Positions 35,546-47,714 of a DNA stretch of 64,000 nt are shown one piece after another. Every line of letters begins with the position of its first letter. The stretch's first letter is position 1. The DNA comes from Malus domestica (lineage: Eukaryota; Streptophyta; Magnoliopsida; Rosales; Rosaceae). Made by a program: the position numbers and the translations under genes. The DNA is taken from assembly GCF_042453785.1 (NCBI RefSeq), contig NC_091662.1:2051001-2115000 (forward strand), given 5' to 3'. The notes beneath the pieces were generated by a model. The model was given only the letters and a program-made list of their open reading frames with translations. It was not told the DNA's origin and searched no databases.

Positions 35546-36296
35546 AAAATCGTGAGGGAATGGTAAGACCAAAGCGGACAATATCGTGCTACGGTGGTGG
35601 AACGGGCCCGTGAAGTGGTCCACCCCGGGCCGGGATGTGACAGATAGCATAGAATACAACGAAGGAGTGAGGGGCAAAACCTAAACCCAGCCCAATGGAT
35701 AATGGAAGGATGTGGGCCGATGGGGGCACCGTAAATTAATTATGGGCTTTGAGCCAATATAGGTACGACGTGAGTATGGCAGCAACCTATTGGTGTTGAT
35801 AGAGGAAATTCCATAAGTGCACTCTACACAAAGTGAAGGTAGAACAGTGGTGCCACTCCATCAACCACAAACTGCACAAACTACACATAAGACTGATTCA
35901 AGTATGAAGCGGTTGGAAAGTAATAGTGAATCGGCTCATCATGTGGGGGGAGTTCGAAGCACAAATAAGCGGGAATTAGAAAGATAGAGCAAAGAGGCAG
36001 GACATTCATCTCAGAAAAAAAAAAACAAAAACTGACAAGGAGAATAGAAGAGTAAAAGAAAGAAAAGAAAGGGCAGCAAAGAGATTGAGGACAATGACCA
36101 TTAAAGAAAGATGTTTGATGATGGAAATGGCGATCTATGTAGTGGAGGAGTTACAGGAAGTCCCGATAGAGTACCAGGACATATGGGACTACATGGAAGA
36201 GATCTCTGCGGGTGAGAAGAACGACTTGATGGCAAAGAAAGCGGGATCTTCATCCTGAGGTGGTGGCGGCTAGCCTTCAATAGCTACAAGATCGTC

Positions 36297-39200
36297 ATGA
36301 TACACCTCTTTTGGAACTGCCGTAGTCTAGGGTCGAACATGGTAGTTCATGCCCTATATGGGCAAATAAGGAAACATAGATCCTCTATGATCTTTCTATC
36401 GGAAAAAAAATGAAAGATCATAGATTAGTAGGGGTGAGAAGACGGATAGGGTATCTAAACGGGTTCAATGTTACACTGGTTGGTGGAGCAGGATGTCTTA
36501 GTCTATGATGGGATGATTCGGTCATGGTGGAAGTGATAGACTCCTCAAAGAATTTCATTGATGCTAGATGTGGGTTAGTTGACTCTTAGGTGGTGTTCCA
36601 GTTTACTAGAGTATATGGCATATCTTACAGGGCGGAGAATGAGGAATTCTGAAGGGGCATGATCCGCAAATTCAATTCGGACTGTATCTCATGGATATGT
36701 GGTGGCGATTTCAATGAATTCTTGTGGGACCACAAGAAATCGAGAGGTGCATAAGTAAGATACAACCGGCCGAGATTCTTGGAGGATTTCATGTGCAAGG
36801 TGAATGTTATGGATTTGGGATTCGATGGCCCCAAGTTTACTTGGAGAGGGACAAGAAATAGGCAGCTGTGGAGGCTCGGCTAGATAGGGGGATGGTGAAT
36901 GTAAGTTGGCAGTCAATTTGGCCAAACACTATGGTCATACATGAGACGTCATTGGGGTCGGACCACAGTCCAGTTTTGGTGCATTGTGACCGAAGGTTGT
37001 AAAAAGGAAAAAGATGTTTCGTTTTGAGGCCTTTTGGGCAAAAGATGGGGATTGCAAAGAAATTGTGAGAAAAGCTTGGGAAAATAGCAGGGAATGGAAC
37101 CCGTTAGAAATATGGAACTTCAAGATTAATGTTTGCCAAGCAAATTTAACCAGATGGAGTAGAGAGAAGTTTAAATAGCATGAGAGGCAAATACATCAGA
37201 TGATGAGTCAATTTGGTAATCTTCAATGAGACTGGAGCGGGAATTTCTAGGAAATTGAAGCTCTATCTAAAAAAGTGGATCAATTGTGGAGTTAGAAGGA
37301 GAAATACTGGCAGCAAAGATCAAGAGTTCAGTAGTTAAATGAAGGGGATGCCAATACTATATTCTTCCACCAAACAACCTTGCAAAGGAAAACGAAGAAT
37401 AATGTGATATCGTTAAAAAATAGCAATGGGGAGTGGGTTGAGAATCCTAGTCAGGTTTGGTAGTTGTTTGACGAGCATTTCATGGACATGTTCACTTCAT
37501 CGAGGCAACAGAAGTGAAGGGATATATTAGATTGTATCACCCCAAAAGTCACAGAAGCAATAAATGCATCTCTTTCAGGTTCGGTCTTAGTTGATGAGGT
37601 AAAGAACGCTGCCCTGTAGATGAGAGGTCTTAAAGCTCCCGGACCTGATGACTTTTCTGGGCAGTTTTTTCACTTCCTTAAAACGAGAAGTGCGAAACGC
37701 AAGTTTGAGTTGGGAATCAAATTGGATATGCATAAGGCCTACGATAGGGTGGAATGAGACTTCTTATTGGCGGTGATATCGAAGATGGGCTTCAATAGTA
37801 GATGGGGAAGTATAATATTGATGTATTTTTTCGAAGAATTTCGCCATCATTCTGAATGGACAACCAAGACCCAAATTTGTGACATCGTAAGGGCTGTAGA
37901 AACGTGACCCTTTATCCCCTTACCTATTCCTAATAGTCAGTGAAGTACTTTCACTTTGAATCCAGCAGGCCAGTGACCGTGAATGGATTAAGGGAGTTCA
38001 AATGAACCCAATGGGTCTGTTTATATCGCACATCTTATTTACAGATGATATGCTCATTTTTTCTGAAGATGGATGAGGAAAATTGCTGACATTTGATTCA
38101 ATTGATCAATGATTATTGCTCGGCTTCTGGACAACAAGTCAATAAATTGAAGTCGAGTGTTTTCTTTGGATCTAATGTGCCTGAATCATTATCACAATTT
38201 TTGGAGGGCACTCTCGGTATGGTGAGGGTCGGGGACCCGGTGTATATTTAGGTGTACCAGCTATCTGGGGATGCTTGAAGAAAATTGGGTTTGCATATGT
38301 CAAAGGAAGTTTATTGGGTAAGCTTCAAAGATGGAAGAAATCTTCTTTTTCACAAGCGAGGCACAAGGTCCTCATTAAGGCGGTGGCGCAAGTAATTCCA
38401 GCAAACCCAATGAATCTATTCAAGTTTCCCACGACGTTCTGTAATTAATTAGATGACTTGATTTCAAAATTTTGGTGGGGGGTAAAAAAATAGGGAGAAT
38501 CAGATTCATTGGGTTTCGAGAGAAAAGATGGGTCATTCGAAAAATGAGGGAGGGTTAGGCCTGAGGAGCTTTGAAAAGTTTAACGACGCCCTTTTGGCGA
38601 AACAGTGTTGGCGATTGATTATGGAGCCCAATTCCTTGTGGGCGTCGGTGTTTAAAACCTGATACTTCCCTAATTGTTTTTTCCTCGATGCGAAGCGGGG
38701 TGGGAGAGCCTCCTGGGCATGGTCAAGCTTGTTAGTTGGAAGAGACATGCTACAGGAGGGCACACACTGGCAGATAATAAGTGGCACTGATGTTAGAGTC
38801 TAGATTGATAAATAGATCCCTTCCATTCCCTCGAGTATTCCTTCTTCCTTAGGCACAGTGCTGGTCTCACAAAATTTAATGGTTAATTCACTCATTTGCC
38901 CAGTTAATAGGGCTTGGGACATTGAATTCCTGAAACCATTCGTGGCGGAAACGAAGTATGATGTTATCCTTGAGACTCACATCGGTCATCCGGAGTTGAG
39001 AGACAGACTGGTGTGGCATTTTGTGAAGAATGGGTGTTATTCGGTTAAATCAGGATATTACTGGGCACTGGCTCGAAACCAACCATCTCGGAGCCTTAAC
39101 AATCACACGGTGGCCTTACCACTGAAGATTCAGTGCTTTATGTGGAAGGCCCTTCACGATGCTATTGCAACAATGGCCAATTTATACAGAAGACGATCTG

Positions 39201-40200
39201 CTTCATCACCCACATGCCTTCTTTGTAATCTTCATGAGAAATCAATTGAACATTTTTTTCTACAATGCACGTGGGTGGAAGTGATTTGGTTTGGGGGAAA
39301 TTTGAACATAATGATAAACATGATGGACATTACCACGTGGGCAAACTGGTTGATGGAAATCTTTACTTCTGCCAATGGTTCGAAGGATGAGAAATGTAGT
39401 ATGTTATCATATATTGCCTTTACATACTGGCATATATGGATAGCAAAGTGCAACTTCCTGTTCAACCAACAACAAATTTACCCAAGACAGGTAATTGTTG
39501 CTATCTCATTCTCGGTTAATGCTTTCAAGGAGGCCAGAACTCGAAGAATTTTATCTGTTGGACTTCTCCGTGCCAAGGCTTTGTGAAAATTAATGTGGTG
39601 CAAGTTGGGAGGCAGGTGGGGGACTGGGTTTTGCAGGAGTGATGGCGAAGGATGACGAAAGAGAGGTCCTTGGTGGCTTACAGATAAGGAGTAAAAGTGA
39701 CAAGTGTAGCAATGGCAGAAGCTATGGCTATCATGCATGGATGTAAGTTGGGGATCAGTAAGGGCTGGAATTTTGTAATCATCGAGTCTGACTCCTCGGA
39801 ATCCATTTCTTACCTTAAGGACATGGTAAAGATGGGCAATTGGGAAGCTTTTCCCATTCTTGTGAAGTCCTACAGGATGGGGGTGGTTTTTCAAAACTAC
39901 CACTAGTATTGGGTTCCAAGACTGGCAAACTCGATTGCAAACCTTTTGGCGTCGCAACGTTATAGGGAGGTATGTGATGTTATTTGGGTCGATAGACCGC
40001 CATTTTCCCTTGTGCATGTTTTGTGTAATGACGACCTTCCCTGCCCCTCCAAATGAATATGGTAATGTGATGAGGGACGTTTTTAACATTAGATGCAGCG
40101 TCGTGGTTTCCTGTACCTCATTGCACTACTATTTCCTAGTAGATTGTGTTCGCTGTTTGCCTCAGGGTAGGCCTTCTGTAAAACTTTGGCATCTTTGCCC
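36297..40200 (+). pseudogene. LINE ORF2 remnant (endonuclease, reverse transcriptase, zf-RVT, RNase H)
   Basis: Starts MIHLFWNCRSLGSNMVVHAL, the usual beginning of plant LINE endonuclease domains. The RT finger block LKAPGPDDFSGQFFHFLKT (near 37640) is followed almost at once by GIKLDMHKAYDRVE (motif A, near 37710). About 150 residues that normally lie between them are missing. The RT active site reads HILFTDDMLIFS near 38030. The zinc-binding RT-associated domain is open at 38858-39586 (CLLCNLHEKSIEHFFLQC). An RNase H piece follows (MAEAMAIMHGCKLGISKGW, 39710-39770). Multiple stops and frameshifts make it inactive. Confidence 0.85.
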
Positions 40201-40215
40201 GGTTAATGTTATTAC

Positions 40216-42347
40216 TAGGGGTGGGCACGGGCCGGGCCAGGTCCAATTTTGGAGGAACCGGACCTTACCCGTTTTAAACAGTAACGGGGCGAGATGGGCC
40301 GAGTATAGGGATTTTGAGTTTTGGAACTTGACCTAACCCGACCCGTTTGAAACGGGCCAATTTGGGACGGGTCCACGAGTCCAACTTTTTTTTTTTTTTT
40401 TTTGTAATTTATAAACTGCACTGCACAGCAACACATACATGTTTTAGAAAATTACAAGACCTAAAGCTCCACCACATACTGCAATACATAGCTATCCAAG
40501 GTCTTAAGATATTCTCCACATAAACCGTCGCAATAAAAAAAAAATTCCATAGCTCATAAAATCAAAATTATACCACCAAATATAGCAACCAAAATACATT
40601 CCACAACATTAGGCATCAAAGGGACATCTTGAAATTAGCAACAACAAAAAAACTATAGCCAAATATGCAGATATCCACAATATCTGAGCACGTTGAAACA
40701 AAAGTTCACACCTGTCAAGCAGATCTGAGCACAACTCCTCAACTTCGCCCTTGTAAGGGTTGTCTCAATGTGCTTCAACCCATAGGCAGTTGCAGTAATG
40801 AAAGGCAGACTGGAACAAAACAATTATCACCAAACAGATTATCACAAGAGAATGCTCAATGGCTAAAAAATGCTTTGGAATAATGAAGGTTCTCAGATAT
40901 TGAAAGCATACCTAATGTTAGCCTGAGTCAAAGATGACAACTCCATCATGGTGAACTTATCAACCTCAATGATCTGAGAATTGCCAGACGTATCAACGCG
41001 AATCCAAGACCACCAAAACAAAAACGAAAGCATCAGAAATCCAAAAGCTACAAGCTTGGTGGCTCAAATCTGTGATTAATTTCAACATGTTCATAAGGTA
41101 ATAACTAAATCAGAACCAACCTTCATTTTTTCTTATGGCAGATTATAGGTTTTATCATGTATCATCACCAAATATACAATTCAATAAAAAAGATTAGAAC
41201 TTTATCATCATCATCATCCCAGATGGTCAACTTTTAACTCATGCAACTTTGACCACTTGTTGGATTCAGCTGAATCCATAAATCCCTCTCGGTTTTCTCA
41301 ACAATCCATCATAAAAAATAAAAATTATCCAATGAATTATAGAAACAAAACAAAATTAGTACAAGATCAAACCTTTAGCTATTCATCTGACTAAATTGGA
41401 AAATAAATTAAAAAACAAAAAAACAAAAAAACAAAACCCTAACTTAAATTCATCAACAGAAATCTATAGCTCAATCCAAACATACCCAATCGCAATTTTG
41501 AAATAAGACGAAATATGAATTGACAAATAAAAAAATTGGTTTTAGAGGGACTCACTGAGTGATCGGATACGGGAGGAGGCCGATTGACGAAGGTGAATTA
41601 CAGGTTTAAATTTAATTAAATAAAGATATTAATTAATTAATATGGAGTAAGAGATTAATTATTCATCCCAGTTTGCTGCTGAGCCTGCAAGTACAAAAAC
41701 CCAGATCCTAAACCAGAGTGCAAAATTAAATTAATCCCTAGAATGGAACACAATAACTCAAAATCCCTAAATCTAGAAGAAGAAAAAAAACCCTAATTCC
41801 ATAAATCCCTAAAGGCTAAAATTAAATACCTTTTGTTTGAATATTTGGCTTCGAGATGGACTCAGAAGTTTGGAGACTCAAGACCGTGAGGTGGTGGTTG
41901 AAGTTGAAAGGAGAGGATGGTGGTGGCCGGAGACTCGGAGTCAACTTCTGAGAAGCTGCGGGATCTCAACTATCGTGATTCGAGTAGGAGTCTGTCTGGA
42001 CGATAGAGATCGCAAGGGAAGAGAGTGAGAATCAACGATAGAGATACTAGAGGAAGACTGAGGAGAGAAGATTCAACATTCAATCTGGGTGTCGAGTCTT
42101 TGCGAAAGTGAACGGTAGAAAGTTCGACCCTAGACTGATTTGTGGGTGAGATATGAATGGCATAGATGTAATCTCCAGCCAAATACACTAGATACGGTTC
42201 GGGCCGGGGGCCCGTGTCTTCAAGAATTAGGAATCGGCCTACCCCACCCCGTTGTGATATAAAAAAATATGTACCCGCCCCGAACCTACCCCGAACCGCT
42301 AGTACCCGCTCCTACCCGCAGGTCCAGGACCCGTTTGCCAACCCCTA
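40216..42347. mobile_element. hAT element, 2132 bp, carrying host gene fragments
   Basis: Ends TAGGGGTGGGCACGGGCC at the left and, reversed, TAGGGGTTGGCAAACGGGTC at the right. GTTATTAC is duplicated exactly on both sides (40208-40215, 42348-42355). Eight-bp duplications and TAGGGGTG ends are typical of plant hAT elements. The subterminal zones are rich in GACCCG/CGGGTC motifs. No transposase was recognised. The interior includes two exon-like pieces of a plastid HSP70 gene. It interrupts the last codons of the LINE, whose frame resumes after it. Confidence 0.88.
40712..40960 (-). pseudogene. Captured plastid HSP70 gene fragment (two exon pieces)
   Basis: On the minus strand one piece reads MELSSLTQANI and ends at a GT donor (40912). 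After a 102-bp intron, a second piece (40809-40712) begins at an AG acceptor and reads LPFITATAYGLKHIETTLTR. With a one-base deletion corrected it continues into EELCSDLLDR, before another GT donor. The joined order matches chloroplast stromal HSP70 (cpHsc70), where this stretch lies in the C-terminal part of the ATPase domain. Splice sites are kept, so genomic DNA rather than mRNA was captured. The frameshift and small size exclude function as HSP70. Confidence 0.8.
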
Positions 42348-42544
42348 GTTATTACCGTTCATCGTATATAGTGCGGTTAGTTTTCGTTAGTTATTATTTA
42401 TATTTAATTTTAAATTTTACATAATTTATGATTGCACGATATACAATGAATGATCACGATCCTCGAAATCCCCAGAAAAAGGATTTGGCGAGAATCCTTT
42501 TCCGAAAACAAAAGCAAGCAAACCAAATTAAGGAAGATTAAGTA

Positions 42545-42784
42545 TTGGTTTGGTACTGATATGCTTTTATAAAAAGTGGGTATAAAAATTAAAAATTAAA
42601 AATTAAAAAATATTAAAAAAAAAAAAGCTGAGCTTAAAAAGGTATTTGGTAAACACTTAAAAACAACTTATTTTCACAGTTTTGGGTGAAAAAAAAGCTA
42701 AAAACGTGAAGCAGCAAAAATAAGCTTATTCTCACAGCACAGCAGAAGCGATTTTTTTTTTAAAGTACAACAATACCAAACCAA
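42545..42784. mobile_element. MITE with TTGGTTTGGTA ends
   Basis: Left TTGGTTTGGTACTGATATGC and reversed right TTGGTTTGGTATTGTTGTAC form inverted ends of a 240-bp element, AT-rich inside. A related copy is at 52261-52626. Confidence 0.75.
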
Positions 42785-44621
42785 CCCTAAAGCTGCCAAG
42801 TCTCCCTAAATCAATATTAATTTTCCTTAATTTGATTAAAGTGATTAAGTAAAGCGAAGGGAAGCGTGACAATCAGAACTCAAAGTCGAACCACCCAACC
42901 AACCAATTCCAAACAGGCAAAATCTTTTTGAGCCAGACCAGACCAGCAGAGAGCATATCAAAAGTAATTAAGGTTGACTCCGTCCTAATTGACAAATTAA
43001 ACTAAACCAGACCGGACAATTGACCTCTTTAGTCCGTTCGATCCTTTTATCGGCAATCTACTTTAATTGGTCTAGTTTTTCTTCACAAGTAATCATGTCA
43101 ATTTCTGCTTTTGCCATCATTCGATCATAGCAATTTTAATTTGATAGGAAATGGAATTAAACAGTGAAAAGTGTTTTTGTCCTCGAGGAATGTTTGTTAT
43201 GAGTTTATAGAAGCAAAAGCAAGTCCTTTTCGCATTATTTGACCAAATAGTTATAAACCATTAAAGCAAATTGTAATTACTTATAACAAAATCTTCCAAC
43301 GTTAGTAAATTACCATGATATTATTAGATCCTCTATTTGATTATGTGTATTATATTAATGTAAACAAAACTAGTTCTTGGTGTGTAAGTAGAAAACCATC
43401 ACGTAAATATTATTAATTCATATGTTATAATATTGTTGAGTGATAAAGTTTATATCTTATTGAATTTTGTAAATCTACAAGTATTGTTCATTAGTAGATT
43501 GATTTCACTCAATGATAGTGGGACAAGCCCATTGAAAAGTTACATCTGACTCAAATGAAGAGAAAAACTTATATGAAACAAGTATACTATCATTTTATCA
43601 TCCCAACCCTATAATTCATCGTCATTTTGCAAATTAAATCGTGTTGCAATATGTGATAAGTTTAAACACTAAAAAAATTTAATATGTACACATTTCATGT
43701 AAGTCTCTCTCCCAAATTAAAACAACAGCACCCCCCATTTGAATCACCAAATTCCCACGTGAAATGCAATCAGAACATTGTCATTTTATCGTCCCAACCC
43801 TATAATTCATCGTCATTTTGCAAATTAAAATGTGTTGCAATATGTGATAAGTTTAAACACTAAAAAAACTTAATATGTACACATTTCATGTAAGTCTCTC
43901 TCCCAAATTAAAACAACAGCACCCCCCATTTGAATCACCAAATTCCCACGTGAAATGCAATCAAAATCTGTACAACTTATGGGCAAAAAGGAGGAGAAAA
44001 TATTGGGAGGGAATTGAGTGCCAATCTACATACCGTCACACGCTTGCTTATCTTCGATGGAGAAACTTTTGATTACAAAATACCACAAGTCAAAGTCATC
44101 ATGAGAGAAGCAAAATCCGAATACAAGAAAATATACTCTTTGTCCGTTTGTCCCCATGCCACACTCTAATATATATAGTATATACAAATGATAAAGATAT
44201 TTTCTGAAAGTGGAGCTCTTTCTGAATTATCTGCCATTATGCAGCTTTAGCATTAATTTCTATATGAATATTATAAAATATTGTGTTAAAAAAATGAGGA
44301 ACAGAATTCATAGAGTCTCATTTTTAGAGAATCTCCTTGATATTTCTCATACTATGTACATGCAACAAGCTTCTTAGTTCTTATATTACTATATGTTTTC
44401 CAAATTCTAATTATGTAAGTCACTCTCATCCTTGATTAGCATTTTGATTAATTGAGGAAAATTTAATTTCAGTCATAATTATGTTTTCTTAATTAATAAT
44501 ATAATTATATGTATTAAATTTATCTAAACTATGGATAAGGAGAGACAACTTTAGGTGTTGAGAAAAAAAAACATACTACTTTAACCAACTACGTTATAAT
44601 TAATACAACAATTTTTATAGG
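42785..44621. other. Intergenic DNA with a 191-bp tandem duplication
   Basis: No gene recognised. The tandem duplication at 43591-43962 and scattered A/T runs are the only structures. Confidence 0.4.
43591..43962 (+). repeat. 191-bp tandem duplication
   Basis: The block around TATAATTCATCGTCATTTTG at 43610 recurs at 43801, 191 bp later, nearly identical through TTCCCACGTGAAATGCAATC. The high identity suggests a recent event. Confidence 0.92.
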
Positions 44622-44738
44622 GAACTGTTATTAGCACTCCGCAAATCTCATTCTACATTTTTTACAAGTGTTTTTTCTTTCTAATTATATAAAGTTTGGA
44701 ATGCAAAATGAGATTTTTGGAGTGCCAATAACAATTTC
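44622..44738. mobile_element. Small MITE, about 117 bp
   Basis: GAACTGTTATTAGCACTCC at the left pairs with the inverse of GGAGTGCCAATAACAATTTC at the right. The pairing continues into AAATCTCATT on both arms, giving a long hairpin. Confidence 0.75.
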
Positions 44739-47709
44739 TTTTTTGTAAATAGAAATTGTAATTAACAACGTTTACACCCTTAACTAATATTTTCTTACTA
44801 TTTAATTAATGAATTCCACGTTTAAAAGATTAAAGATTTTAGCAGTGTATTTCTTCAAATTCTTTACGGAGACATTGAATTTGTGAGACGATATAGATCA
44901 TGATATGGTCGCACATCAACGTCCACCTCATGGGCGTGAAACTTGTTGAAGGAGACGGGGATTACTTGCAGAAGAGGGGACCTCTTTCAGGGACAAATTC
45001 TGATATACTTTCTTTCACTAGGGAGTAGGGATCCTCTCCCTACGTATTTAGCTAGACTCATTGACTCGTGGAAAACAATATCACCATTGCCACTTGATTG
45101 AGTGGAGGACATTGATCTGTTCCATGTTCTTCACCTTGAAGCAATATTTGACATACAACTCAATCGACTCAATGGCTAGTCACACTCTTAAGATAGATTG
45201 TTGGACCATCGAACACGTGGGCTTGAACCAGTAAGAGAAACTATCTCAAAAGTGGGATCTCTATAGATTTTTCGTTGCATTATGTTTTTAGCACAATTTT
45301 TATAACATCGACACAGAAATTGACGTTCATCTGTGAAATGACATAGAATCCTAGAGAATTTCATTTCGAAAGAGTTCCCTTAGCATGGCACAAACTAGCA
45401 ATGCATGATTTGGATGCATGCTCTATAACCTAAGGATGTCCTCATTTAAAAAATAAAATAAAAATTAAGAATATCCTATTTCAGTTAGTTATGGTTTAAC
45501 AATTCAATTCTATAGATTTTTTTTTTCAAGATTATTCATTATGATAAAAACGGTTAAATCTATATACTTGTTTCGCCATTTGATTACCTACATTTTCGTT
45601 TCAGCTTTATACCAAACTATATTACGATAGTCCTAAACAATTATAAATAGGGAGTTTTAACAAAACAGTACTGTTCACTTTTAACGAAAATCCACATTTA
45701 TACATTTTTTTGGTACTATTCACTATACCTTTAAAAAGTGTTTTTCATTAAAATATAATTTTTTTTAGAATTTTCGTTAATTTTCCTTTATAAATATTTA
45801 CAACCTTAACTATATAGATGGTTACAATTGTTAAACTGCATTATAAGCTATAATGCTATGATCAATGAGCGCACTTTTTATAAAATAAGGACATCCGTAC
45901 CCTAGAAAACATGTGGTTAGGTACATATTTTGGGTGCATGCATGCATGCATTCATGGGACTACTAATTAATCTGCAGGTGAAGCATTAACCGACAATGAA
46001 GTGTTGCTTTTGCTGGAATCTAGGTGGCACCACCGCCAACCTCCACCATAGGTGGTAATGTCTCAATAGCCTCGTGCGGGTGGCTCGGTCCAGGGTCTCG
46101 TGGGTTTGCCGGCAGCCACGTGAAACCCCCCGCCACGACTGTGGTCTTCCTTCAATGTTTCTTGCGCCATGTCAGAGAGTGAGACTGTGACTCGACTTCA
46201 CGAGGCAATTTTTCTACGCTGGTTTGTTGGAACTTTGTTTGCCATATATGTGTGCCCACAAAAAGGACCATTCATGAATATATTAATTTTTATTCTACTC
46301 TTAACATATATTAATCCCCCGACTAGGCCAGGCAAAATCATGCACGACCTGGTAATCCAACACAAATGATACGAAAATTTAGATTTCAGTTTAATCTATT
46401 CATGAGTCGAGTCGTTATCGAATCATCTGTTAAAAATTTATTAAAGAGTTAGGTTCTCATTAGATCATCCGTTAAGAACTCGATTAGATATTGTTTGTCA
46501 AAAAAAAAAAAACATTAGATATGACAATTTCTAGCATGACCTATTAACACAAGATGAAAGGACACGACCTCTTAATGAGTCGGATCGTTATCAGGTCCTG
46601 TTAAGAACCCGTTAAGATAACAAGTTTGATACCACACTACTTGTTAAAATAACATATATGACATAAAAACAACACGAATATGACAAACACCACCCGTTTG
46701 ACATGCCTACCCCAAACGGACTCGGCTTCTCTGCCCTCCCAGTTCCCATACACTCTCATCCCCTCCTATTTTGTGCGGTCACGGTTAATTCACGTCAACA
46801 TTTTATATTGATTTTTTTATAGAGATAATAAGACAAAAAGTACTAGTGATATAAAATGTTGACGTGACTTAACTGTAAATGTACAAATAAGAGAGAATGA
46901 GAACGTATGAGAACTGGGAGGGCAGATAACCTCCAAACATAAACAAAACAAAGCACATCGGGAACATATGTTTTGTCAATTTTATGTACCAATATTTACA
47001 TTATTTTGTTGTTTGGTTTTGCACGGCAAATGGCACACTCCTCATCACTCGTTATAAATTACAATATATTGACCAAAAAATAGTGTGATTACGTTAAAGT
47101 TTACCCAAAGACACGTCTCCTTTATGCAATTAATTCCAGGAAGAAGCTGTCCGAATCCAATTGCATAACATGATCTTGTGGCTTCAACTAATTCATCAAT
47201 CATCATACTTATCATATACTTGACGTTACCTGTTTCACGAAAGTCACAAATATCTTATAAACATAAGGTAGAATATAATACATTGTGATTATAACATTTG
47301 AAAGGTATACTTTACTGATCTTCTCTGGGACTTTCTCGTTCTACTATTTTTGACTCTTCTCATCATAAAATATTGTAGGATGTTTGGAACCACCAACTTT
47401 GGACTTAATCTTTTTAAAGGTTTAATTACGCAAAAAATCAATTGAATTATAATCGTTTTACTGTTTGCTGTTGTCAATATTTTAGTTTAACTGAATAACA
47501 TGATGTATCTATTTTATAAAACCGTCGATGGGAAACAATTTTGGACTTCGTTTATTTTTTACAGAGTTGATCATATAATAAAAGGAGTGGATTTTTTCTT
47601 TTGATAAAGAGTCGTAAAAGTGCAAGTGAGAAAGTTGTTTGTGCATAAACACTAAAACCCTATCACCGTACCAACCTGGCGCATTAGGTTCGAGTTGTTT
47701 AATTATAGC
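44739..47709. other. Intergenic DNA, no gene seen
   Basis: AT-rich. At 45650-45800 is a MITE-like patch with TTAACGAAAA on one arm and TTTTCGTTAA on the other. At 46020-46230 is a GC-richer stretch of unknown nature. At 46323-46714 is a possible hAT remnant. Confidence 0.35.
46323..46714. mobile_element. Possible hAT-like remnant
   Basis: Left TAGGCCAGGCAAAATCATGC and reversed right GGGGTAGGCATGTCAAACGG resemble the TAGGGGTGGGCA ends of the hAT elements in this window. The interior is rich in CGTTAAGAAC/CGAGTCGTTATCG repeats. No convincing target duplication. Confidence 0.35.
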
Positions 47710-47714
47710 GTAAC

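Larger units (their letters stand above)
35006..35642 (+). mobile_element. Cassandra TRIM retrotransposon, complete
   Basis: Two direct LTRs, 35006-35288 (283 bp) and 35359-35642 (284 bp), enclose a 70-bp interior. TGGTATCAGAG, the initiator tRNA-Met primer site, starts at 35291, 2 bp after the 5' LTR. A purine tract (AAGGGGGGTGGAT) ends at 35358, next to the 3' LTR. GATAG flanks both sides (35001-35005, 35643-35647). Each LTR contains a 5S rRNA-like segment, the hallmark of Cassandra. There is no coding sequence; mobility would need proteins from other elements. Confidence 0.93.
34148..42371 (+). mobile_element. L1-type LINE, degenerate, with two nested insertions
   Basis: Order on the plus strand: ORF1 (34148-34760), Cassandra insertion (35006-35642), ORF2 (36297-40200) with endonuclease, RT, zinc-binding and RNase H parts, hAT insertion (40216-42347), and the last ORF2 codons after it (stop TAG 42369-42371). 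The coding sequence has many stops and frameshifts. The true 5' end and the poly(A) tail were not located. Confidence 0.85.

Noticed and set aside
39478-40089. 203-codon frame on the minus strand
   Set aside because: It is antisense to the LINE zinc-binding/RNase H region and has no recognisable protein content.
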